NCBI GenBank assembly: GCA_013368375.1
Contig: JAACJP010000034.1
Location: 398,120 to 462,119 of the forward strand
Source: Tricholomella constricta
Taxonomy: Eukaryota > Basidiomycota > Agaricomycetes > Agaricales > Lyophyllaceae
Reading direction: 5' to 3'
DNA length: 64,000 bases
Shown here in pieces: positions 45,861-55,800 of the stretch. Position 1 is the first letter of the stretch; every line of letters starts with the position of its first letter. The notes below the pieces were generated by a model. The model was not told where the DNA came from. It made no database searches and saw nothing but the letters and a program-made list of their open reading frames with translations. A program made the position numbers and the translations under genes.

Positions 45861-48067
45861 ATGTCAAGCCAGTATATCGAACCCCCAACTGCGGAAGCCT
45901 TGTTGGCAAAGCCTGAACTACTCCTGCGTCAGAAACTCCAGTTCAACCCAGCCAGTAAGTCCCTTTCCTTTATGTTTAAAAATTGTTTTCACAGTTCGTC
46001 AGATATTCGGCCGTCCGATGGCTTAGTCGCTGCCATCGTTGGGGAGGGGGACTATGTAGTGACTTCGCCGAATTCTAAGAGACTACGATATCCGCCTCTT
46101 GGGGCAGATCGTCCGGTGTTCCTGCGCGAGGATCTACGCTATGGAGACGACGACCCACTGATGTGGCCGCAGCCTTACATCGCGGATCTCCCATACCTAT
46201 CCGTCATTCGTTATCCACCCCGCGATCACAGTGACCCCGTGGTAATTATGTGGTGGCTCCCTGGAGAATCCGAGTTTGTGTGCGAGGACCATGCATTTTA
46301 TCAGATCGGGCGCTTCTCTCCATATATGCTCAGCCGCCTTCGATTACCCTGCATTGCGCTGATGGAACAAGCGCGGAGTGCGACCTACGATGATTATTAC
46401 CCAGCACGAGAGATCCCCCCCATCCTAAAATCCCTTCTCGATCGACTCACGGCCTTACCGACGACGTTCAGTCGTGCACGACTCGCCGTACGCGAGGTTC
46501 AACATCTGTACTCCGAGCTACAAGCTGCGCTCGACTGGCGGGACATTTATCAACCGCGTATTCGTGGCCGGTTAGAGGTGGATGCAGCGACGCCAGTCGC
46601 ACCGGTAATGGGGGTATTCACTACCAATGTCGGCGTCTGCGAGGAATTATTTAGGGCAAAAATACCTGTATCCCTTGTTCACCACCGTATGGATGTCCTT
46701 ACGCTGTGCATCAACGAAGTGGTGACTGCAAAGCGCGCCGAAGGTTTCATTCCGCTCGCTGTGGCCAAGCCCTCCTACAAGGTCATCTATTGCGGGTCTG
46801 CGACGCAACTGGCCAAATATACGGCAATGCGGCGCTTCACTCGATATTTCCACATAACCTGCAACCCGTTCAACGCCCACCGGATGGAGCGACCCGTGGT
46901 TCCACCTCCCGATGTGCCGATGACAGATCGTCACGCTCGGACGCAACGGTACAGCCCATGTAAGTTCTTATCTCAATGATTTACTTATCTACAACTGACA
47001 AGGACACTATAGACGCCCAGCGCAAGAAGAACAAGGCCATCTACGAGCCGCAGGGTCGTAGCAAGTTCGAAGATCTGCCGGACGCCATCCTTCCTCCCGC
47101 GATCCCGGCATGGCGTGATGCGCTGCGCAGCGTCGATCAATCGCCCAGCAACTTCGTCAACCAAGATGTTCTGGGCTCCGATTTCGGGTACGCATTCCCG
47201 GAACCGGCGTCGTTCATTGCCTACGAGAAACGAGACCGGCGTGCATCGACCCTCCGTGCCTGGCTGCGTTATCGCGTGGTTCTCATCCATCGCCTCAGTG
47301 TCAACGATTCAAATGCGCGGCCGATGTCTGGGAAGGCTTGGAGAGATTTGCTTGGGCTCGACTGGCTGCAACATAGCTCATCCGGCGCCGATAGGAAGAG
47401 AGGGGATCGTCAGACGAAGAGCGCGACGCGCCTGGAGCTGTTGTCTGACTTTCTCCAGAACTGCCTGAGCGCCGAGGACACCTCAAACGGCGAAGTTGCC
47501 CATGGTAGCGAAACTTGGCAGGGTAAACCATTCGGGGATCTTCAGGACAAGGACTTCGAGGAGATTTTGTGTGAGCTGGCGGAGCTCAATTTTCGCCAGG
47601 AGCTTCTTGCATTGCAAATTTTCATCCGTCGTGGGGCCGCCGACTTCGATCTTGGGCGAGAACAACAACGTGTCGCCGATTGCTTTCCCGGAGGACAACT
47701 CCTCGCCGCGCCGCTCTCTGAAGCAAATCACGGCATCGCGAGTCACGATAAAGAAGAACGCTGTCGCTACCTGTTGGAACTTCAGCGGCTCATGAGGCCT
47801 TGGCCCGGCAAACAGCCAGCCATCCTCCACGTCGACAGTTGGCGATGGAAGTCAGATGAAGTTCGACATTTGGAGGAAGCCATTGCGAAGTACTACACGC
47901 AAACTTTCTTCAATCACTTCCGCCGCGCGCCTATCGTCCCTCGTCGTCTTTCTCATGACGTGCCCGGCTTTGAGCCCCCACCGCCCCTTCTCGAGCACTT
48001 GAATCCGGCGCCCAACATCTGTTATGACATGACGCAAATAGTACCTTTTGACCAGCTGATGCTATAA
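45861..48067 (+). CDS. Large conserved agaricomycete protein of unknown function
   Basis: Exons 45861-46959 and 47013-48067 (53-nt GT-AG intron) encode 717 residues. The start is the ATG in TGATGTCAAG. Landmarks are IADLPYLSVIRYPPRDHSDP, VIMWWLPGESEFV, MGVFTTNVGVCEELFRAKIPV, AMRRFTRYFH, then PPAIPAWRDALR, FGYAFPEPASF, RRASTLRAWLRYR, ELNFRQELLALQ, CFPGGQLLA and YYTQTFFNHFRRAPIVPRRL. I recall this pattern as a very large uncharacterised mushroom family often found beside KDZ or Plavaka transposons. Positions 45955-45994 look like an intron (GTAAGT...CACAG), but removing 40 nt would break the frame. The KDZ gene starts 527 bp downstream on the same strand. Confidence 0.75.
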
Positions 48068-48220
48068 AACAAACACAGCTATTACTACCATCCAAGCGCA
48101 CAAGTATTACCATCCAAGCGCACATATATTTTTCAATTTTTGACAGTTACATCAACGTTATCTCACCTAGGTAAAGAGATAACGAATCATACTTATAATT
48201 TCCCTCGCACAGTTGCCTTC

Positions 48221-48358
48221 ATAAGTTCGGGTCAGATCTTCGATCGCCCACACGATCTGCTCTGGCAGCGATCATAAGGTCCCAGACTGCTGCCTCTGCT
48301 ATTGTTATAAGTTCGGGTCAGATTTTCGATCGCCCACATGATTTGCTCTGGCAGCGAG
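48221..48358. repeat. Direct repeat upstream of the KDZ gene
   Basis: Two ~52-bp copies (48221-48272 and 48307-48358) start ATAAGTTCGGGTCAGAT and include TTCGATCGCCCAC and CTCTGGCAGCGA. They are 86 bp apart and lie 236-373 bp before the KDZ start. The rest of 48068-48593 shows nothing recognisable. Confidence 0.75.
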
Positions 48359-48593
48359 CGTGAGGGCCCTTGTTCTCGTTGTGGCCAGAAACGTCCCCTT
48401 GTTCTCTTGTTCCGCATGTCTCCGCGCACAGGCCACTTCATTCTGCTGTTATTGTATTTCCTCCCCGATCGATGTCGAGGAGTCGTTGCCGTACAATGCT
48501 GCCACCATTATTGTTCTCGTGCTGGCCAGAGAGATTTTATTTCATACTAACGCGCACGCACCACTCGTTCTGTAGCTAGCCCCTTCCTGTCCA

Positions 48594-49641
48594 ATGTCCC
48601 GTACCCACAAGCGTCGAGGAGTCGTTGGCCGTTACGACAGCGAGTCCGACAAGGAGGATGACATTGAATTGAACAGGGCAGTGTTCGCAGCCGGGAGCAC
48701 GACAACACGCACATTCTACGAAATTACGGCAAAGCGTCGACGGGTATCACCTGCCACATCTTCCACATCTATTCCGCCCTACAAACCCACTTCACCCACC
48801 GCCGAACCCGAAGTAAAGCCAACCAGGAAACAAGTGCGTGTCTCTTCGTAAGTGTGACTGAAGGTATGCTGATGGTACGCAGGGCGCATCAGTCATGATG
48901 GAGATCTTTTCGAAAAGCTTTGATGCTCTCCAGGACGCGATCCTATCGACCGAGTACCATCCTCGTATCGGACGGGACTGCCCCTGCGGCGCGGCTGCTA
49001 GTGCTTTTCGATGCACAGAATGCTTTCAGTGCGATCTTCTATGTCAGGATTGCATCATCGAAGCACACCAGAACCAGCCGTTCCATTTCCTCCAGCGATG
49101 GACAGGCAGTTTCTTCCAGCGCGTATCACTTTCTGAATTAGGCTTCATCATCATGTTAGGACACTTTGGCAAGCCGTGCCCCAACACACTTCCCACCTCA
49201 ATCGGTCGCCCCACAGTCGTCGTCCACATCAATGGTGTTCATCGCATGCATATAAAATATTGCCACTGTGATGCTTTGTCTGACGCAGAGCAACTGGTAC
49301 GCGCCCGATTCTTCCCCGCAACTGTCCAGCGACCGGAAACCGCCTTCACGTTCTCGGTACTCAAGCACTTTCACATAAGCAACTTGATGTCGAAGAAGTC
49401 TGCCTACGACTATTTTGGCACCCTTCGAAGCCTAACGAATAATGCTTTCCCCCAGGACGTGCCGGTATGTATCTCGATGTACCTCGTACTGCGACGGCTG
49501 ACTTATACAATGCACAGGATCGGTATCGCAAGTTTAATCAGGTCTCACGTGCATGGAGTCACCTTGCTATTGTCAGACGGAGTGGCCAGGCCCACAGCAT
49601 CGACAACATCCTTACCCACCGATGCGCAAACTCACTCACGG
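48594..49641 (+). pseudogene. KDZ transposase, 5' part with CxC2 cysteine cluster
   Basis: Exons 48594-48833, 48883-49464 and 49518-49641 (introns 49 and 53 nt). The basic N-terminus is followed by a cysteine cluster (CPCGAAASAFRCTEC..CDLLCQDC, then H and YCHC), matching the CxC2-like domain that precedes KDZ (Kyakuja-Dileera-Zisupton) transposases. Then come HFHISNLMSKKSAYDYFGTL and RYRKFNQVSRAWSHL. Coding stops at CACGG (49637-49641), the target duplication of copy A, and continues in frame at 59794. KDZ proteins are DNA transposases with an RNase H-like catalytic core. Confidence 0.87.
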
Positions 49642-49999
49642 TGTCACGAACGTCCCTAACGACCACCCCTAAAGTCACACCCACTACGCTTTCCCACGCA
49701 CGTCCGCCGTACATATATGACACCACTTCCTTTTCGGACACCTTACCTCGATATTACCAATTGTTACGACTAGTCTCTGTTCTCGTTCTTGTTCTCTATC
49801 ACTTTCTTGAATCTATTCTGCTTCACTCTCGTATCGCTTAAGCTTCATTCGTTCGAACAAGCTCTTGCGAATGTCCTTGTCGACGCTCACGACCTCCGAA
49901 CAACCCTTCGAAGCTCGTCTTCCTCGACAACGTCAGGCCTGTCCGCCTCGGTGGTCCCGGAATAACTCCGTAACCAGCGTGCTACATCAGGTCCTAACA
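49642..49999 (+). repeat. 5' LTR of copy A
   Basis: A 358-bp LTR. TATAT at 49714-49718 lies 31 nt before ACCTCGATATTA (49745-49756), the likely start of the transcript and partner of the primer-binding site. Confidence 0.96.
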
Positions 50000-50011
50000 T
50001 AATATCGAGGT
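50000..50011 (+). promoter_or_regulatory. Self-priming primer-binding site of copy A
   Basis: TAATATCGAGGT directly follows the 5' LTR and is the exact reverse complement of LTR positions 49745-49756, which sit where transcription should begin. There is no TGG for a tRNA 3' end. This is the arrangement of Tf1/sushi elements, in which the RNA 5' end folds back as primer. Confidence 0.75.
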
Positions 50012-50028
50012 CCTCCCACCCACCGGAC

Positions 50029-52892
50029 ATGTCCTCGACGATAGTGGAGCCTAACACAACCATCCGCTATCAAAACTTCGAAGGTCCCTCCTTCACTCAA
50101 AGGAGACCTTCACCACCACCCTTCGAAACCTCCCCTGCCTCAACAGGACCTCCGATGCAAGGGACTTTCGGATCCAACAGGTCCAGGTTGGAACACCAGA
50201 TCTTCCAACCTGGCCAACATGAGGGGGATTTTTCCTCAGTCAGTCAGGACCCACGACGACCCCTACCCCGGACCCCCTCAAACGTTTTCAACCCCTCTTA
50301 CCAACTCGCCACCCCCAACTATCCTCCCTTACCACCATCCGCAACGACCTCCGGACCTCCGCCTTCAAGTAACCAGACTCCCGGGTCGTACTACGAAAGG
50401 TTGAGGCACCCGGAGATGTTCCAGAGGAGGGATAGGGCATGAGAGGAGGGACAGGGACAGTTCGCTCGTCAACAAACCCCTTTCTACACGGTTCAGACCA
50501 CGAAAGGATACTCTACGAACTCCGCATGACGCGAGAAGAGTTTTCACAACAAGCGCACGAGCTCCTAGTCGAAACCATGGGGATGGATCATCAACCCCGA
50601 ACAGCGGAACAATGGGCCAACCTCGTGTTGTCGACCATGCAACTGCACGAAGCCCATCGATTACCCCCACAACTGACGGTGTTGCTACAAATGGGGGGAA
50701 ACGAAAGAAGATTACGCGCTCTGGCTGGAGAAATCCAGACGTCCAACGAGGGAAGAAGATTCTCCGACCCCCAAAGCGCGGGACGTTCCTTCCACATGCC
50801 AATTCAGGAGCCCGTTCCCTCCAGAATCGAAACTAGATTCGAAGAACCTCCACGAGCGACAAGCACGGTCAATACGCAGACAGCTTCAGCTCTACTCAGG
50901 AGGATGAACCAAGGGAACGCTCCCCCCAGCCAAGAAGGGTTCGAACCCACCGTCACACCAGGGACAGACGCTCGAAGAGCTCCGACATTCGGGTTCTGGG
51001 GAGCCCACAACTTACAAATAATCCCCGAAGAGAACCCCCCTGTCGAAGGACCGTTTTCCAGGCCAAATTCGGGTTTTCAGGGCCCACAGAGGACCTTCGC
51101 AAACCAAGAAGGAGTACCTCCGAGGGAACCTGAGAACATTCCCCTACCTCCGTCGGAACGGGGAATCCCAACGCCACTGTCGTACGCCCACAGCTACGAA
51201 CTACGCGAAGAAAACTCGGAAAGAAGGGAGGGAGCACCCCCCAGGGCACGAGAAGACTGGCGCCAAACACCACCTCATCTGGCAAGTCAGAACAGGAGGT
51301 CACCGCAAGGCCCACGCCCAATCTCCCCAAGAGAACGACGTGGAATCGGAGCGGACCCCGGCCCCGGTCAAAACGTAAATATCCTCGACGGAAGGCAAGG
51401 GACCCAACAACAATTCCCCCAGTTCGAACAATACAGAACTGGCTACAACCCCGGACCAGCCCCACCCATACCCGGCGGACGACCGAACCCCCAGTACAAC
51501 GGACCACCTCCATAGCCCCAACCACCTCCGGGATCCTCGGGACCACCTACCCCGAGAGGAACTCAATGGGGAAACGGCCCCGGAGGACCAGGAGGGGGAG
51601 GAGGAGGTTATTGGGGAAACGGCCCCGGAGGAACAGGAGGTCCTGGAGGAGGGGGAGGTCACGGAGGATACGGACCACCACAAGGACCAGGAGGCCCGGG
51701 AGGCCACGGAGGTCCCGGAGGGGGAGGAGGAGGCCACGGAGGAGGAGGAGGAGGAGGCCCACCCGGAAATCCGGGAGGAGGCCAATTCGCAAACCCTCAA
51801 CGACCCCCACCTCCACCGCAACAGCTCTTAGGCCCAAACCAAAACCTGACCCCGGAACAGTACCGACACCTCCTAAACCTGGAATCGAAAATCAACATCA
51901 GGAAACCGGACCCCTTCACTGGAAAAGAACCGAGGAGATGGAAAACCTTCGTCACGGAATGCCTAGTAACGTTTCAAGCCAAGGCGATCACCTACGAACA
52001 GGATCACCTGAAGGTGTCATTCGCGAGCTCCTACTTAAAGGACGGAGCTATGGACTACTTTCGGCTGCAACTCACGTACAACCCCCAACACCCGATGTTC
52101 ACGAATTGGGAAGGATTCGTACACGAATTAGGATCACGCTTCGGAATACCGAACTCGAGAGTGGAAGCCGAGAACAACATTTCGCGACTGAAAATGAAGG
52201 AATGGGAAAAGTTCACAGCATTCATCATCAAGTTCGAACAAGAAGCGTACGAAACAGGCTGGAACTGGGTAGCACTACAGTTCACACTCCGGAAAGCGCT
52301 CCCCCAACGAATCCTTAACGTCCTGGCCATCGCACCAAGCCCCGAAACCTACGAAGGTTACCGAGATCTGGTCACTCAAATCGATCGGAGGTACTGGGAA
52401 CATCGCATAGAAAATCCAGAGTCCTACAAACCCCTCTGGGCGAATAACGCGAACACCCCCAACACCTCCGCACGACCTCCGATGGGACCTTCGGCCGGAC
52501 CCGCAAGCCGCACGACGCCGCAAACGGCTCAAGGGAACAGGAACGCACGCTTGAACGCCGAAAGTCATGATCAGGACCCGGACTCAGGTAGGGAAGGTAA
52601 GGCGCAAGACCAGGAAATCGCATGGGACGACGAGGAGGCCCTACAAGCCAACAACTTCGGTTTCAAGAAGTCAACACGCCCCTGGGTGAAGATTGACGAA
52701 GACGTAAAGCAACAACGAATTCGAGACAAGGCCTGCATCCTATGCGGTGACCTGGAACACTGGATGCGCGACTGCCCAACAGCAAACGCCATTGGCAGAG
52801 CCACCTACCTCATCGGCGACGACATCTTCGAATTCCATCACAAGACAGAAGAGGGAAACGCGGGGGCGATTCAGGACTTGCCCGGGCTCTGA
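50029..52892 (+). pseudogene. gag: Gag of copy A, with two stops and one frameshift
   Basis: It starts MSSTIVEPNT. TGA at 50440-50442 replaces a CAG codon of copy B. One base is lost near 50472, after which the correct frame continues. TAG at 51513-51515 replaces CAG. The rest is open: a Pro/Arg-rich region, a glycine-rich tract (about 51566-51780), a capsid-like domain (DPFTGKEPRRWKTFV, FRLQLTYNPQHPMF, LKMKEWEKFTAF) and a zinc knuckle CILCGDLEHWMRDC near 52737. It ends with TGA 52890-52892 inside the frameshift stem. Mobilisation would need Gag from another copy. Confidence 0.85.
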
Positions 52893-52897
52893 ATCGC
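52853..52897 (+). promoter_or_regulatory. -1 frameshift signal, gag to pol, copy A
   Basis: GGGAAAC (52853-52859) lies in frame as G GGA AAC. After a 6-nt spacer, GCGATTCAG (52866-52874) pairs perfectly with CTGAATCGC (52889-52897) around a 14-nt loop that contains GCCCGGGC. The gag stop is in the 3' arm. Pol is in the -1 frame. Confidence 0.8.
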
Positions 52898-55800
52898 GAA
52901 GACCTAAAACCGGACCTTGACACTAAACTACGCGCAACGGCATTATCGACAACGGACACCCGCACTGTAACACTCTCCTCCCATTCGTCACTGGCATTCC
53001 TAATACACCTCACGCCAAACGGAGGAGGAGAAGACCCCGAAAACACGCTCATCGACAGCGGAGCTACCGACAACTTCATGGACTCTGTCATGGCGACATC
53101 ACGTGGGCTCCACCTTGAGGAGCTCAACCCCCCAATAAACCTCTGCCTATTCGACGGAGAACTCTCCGCATCAGGCAAAATCACACACTATACCACCAAC
53201 GACGTCAAATTCAGTGACGGCACTACTCAGAGGATAAGATTCCTCATAACGAAACTCCACGAGACAGCGACGATAGTACTGGGACTATCATGGCTGAAGG
53301 AGGTCAATCCCCACATAAATTGGAAAGACCTCTGCATCACGCTACGACGGGGGTCAAACGGCAAAATCGAAGGATCACTACCGGACCTCCGAAGGAAAAA
53401 GGAAGTCGCTCCAACAACAACAGACACAGGAGCTCAACGCTTACCCTCGCGGTCGGCTCGCTCCTTCACGATCGAAGTACAGTTGGAGGGATCTGCAACG
53501 CGTCTACGGGCACTTATTGATAGTGGGGCGGCGGGCAACTTCATAACAAAATCCTCGTGTACGAAGCCGGAACCTCTCGCCAACCCCATGACCCTACAAC
53601 TGTTCGACGGAAACCCCAGCGGAGGCGGAGCCATTTCACACCATAGTCCCGAAACGATCAAACTCGAGAACGGACTAGAGTATAAGGTCGACCTCCTCAT
53701 AATACAGTTACATCCAGCCACACCATTAGTGCTCGGATTACCTTGGTTACGGGAAGCAAATCCGGACATCGACTGGCGGGAAATGTCCATGACCATGGAA
53801 CAAGGAGCAGGACTAGCCGCGATATCGCTTTCCCAGAAGACGCAATGGGGAACCGTGACCCTTGAGGAGGAGGAAGACGTCGAAGCTCCGAAACCAGCCA
53901 ACCCCCTTTCGGAAAAACAGCCCCTCCTCAGGGACCTCCTGGACGACGACAACGATCAGAACGACACCTCCAGCGATAACATGAAGGAGGAAGACACTCG
54001 CCCAAACACCAACGAACCCCAAGAGGAAGTACCAACACCGACAACCGAGTCGCCAGAGGAGGTAATGGGACGGAAACACACCCGAAAACCACCTCCACCC
54101 AACTACTTCCCTCCAAACGTTCCGAGGTCCAAATTCAAACCCCACCCCAAACGGAAACCCGCAACGTCCCCAACGACAGAAACACAGGAAGAAGAGGAAA
54201 CCAACCCGGAAACGGAGGTCGAAGACGAAACCGGAGAGAGAGAAGAGGATGTCGAAACACAAAGCATCCGCCTGATCGGAGCGGCGCCATTCGCGAACCT
54301 CATCAGGGACGGAGCCACAGCGTTCCAACTACACATCTCCCCCACCGAACAGGAAGAACACCTCCATGCCAATAACACCTCCGACGACGAACCCAAGCAA
54401 CCAAAGACAGAAAAGGAAATCTTTGAGGAAGTCCTACCTCCGGAGTACAGGGACTTCGAAGACGTATTCTCAGCGGGCGAAGCGAAAACCATCCCCCCAC
54501 ACCGACCTTACGATCACACAGTGGAACTCGACGAAAACACTACCCCTCCTTTCGGAAAGATATACAACATGTCCGAACTGGAGTTGAAAGCATTGAAGGA
54601 TTACATCGACGAGATGCTCGGTAAAGGGTTCATCCGACCTTCGAGTTCGTCAGCGGGAGCTCCGGTACTGTTCGCAAAGAAGAAGGACGGATCACTCCGG
54701 CTATGCGTGGACTATAGAGGACTAAATCGGATCACCAAGAAGAACCGTTACCCTCTACCCCTGATCGGAGACCTCATAGACCGACTTCAAAAAGCAAAAG
54801 TATACTCGAAGATCGACCTCCGAGTGGGCTACAACAACGTCCGCATAGCTCCGGGACACGAATGGAAGACAGCCTTCCGCACTCGCTATGGACTTTTCGA
54901 ATACCTGGTAATGCCCTTCGGCATGACAAACTCACCCGCGACGTTCCAACACTTCATGAACGACATCTTTCACGACATGAACGACGTGTTCGTAGTGATC
55001 TATCTCGACGACATTCTGGTTTTCTCGGAGACCTTAGAGGAACATCACGGACACGTTCGGAAGGTCCTCGAGAGGCTCCGGAAACACAACCTTCATGCGA
55101 AACCGGAGAAATGTACGTTTCACACTACGGAGATCGAATATCTAGGCGTCATCGTATCCCCCGGCGGAGTAAAGATGGATCCAGGAAAAGTCGACGCGAT
55201 CCGGAAGTGGCCTAGACCGACGAAGGTCAAAGAACTCCAATCCTTCCTAGGCTTTGCAAACTTCTATCGGCGGTTTATCGACAATTACTCGGGCATAACG
55301 AAGAGGTTAAATAAACTCACGCAAAAGGACACAATCTGGAAATGGGATTCCGAATGCGAAGGAGTCTTCGAGCTATTGAAGAAAGCATTCTCCTCCGCAC
55401 CCATCCTACGACACTTCGATCCTCAACTACCGGTGATACTAGAGTGCGATGCCTCCGACTTCGCCATAGCGGGGATCATCTCCCAATTTGACGAGACATC
55501 ACAAGACTTACGTCCGGTCGCCTTCTACGCGAGAACTATGATAGACGCGGAGCTCAACTACGACATCTATGACAAGGAGCTCCTAGCAATCGTGGAAGTG
55601 TTTAAACAATGGAGGGCCTACCTAGAGGGATCTCCCCACCGCATTCAAGTGTACTCCGACCACAACAACCTACAGTACTTCTCCACGACCAAACAACTCA
55701 GTCGCAGACAAGCACGATGGTCGGAATGCCTGGCGAACTTCGACTTCCAGATAAACTATCGACCCGGAAGACTGGGAGCGAAGCCAGATGCCCTTACGCG

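Noticed and set aside
45955..45994. GTAAGT...CACAG looks like an intron in the 45.9 kb gene
   Set aside because: Its 40 nt would break the frame, while the uninterrupted frame is open with no stop. Kept as exon, though splicing from an unseen start is possible.
40682..48067. TET/JBP dioxygenase cargo of KDZ elements
   Set aside because: I looked for the iron-binding His-x-Asp pattern and the related fold in these genes and did not recognise it.
51566..52318. Arg-rich 250-residue frame overlapping gag in copy A (and the matching one in copy B)
   Set aside because: It is a frame shadow of the glycine-rich tract and capsid; the true gag frame has the zinc knuckle and known domain order.
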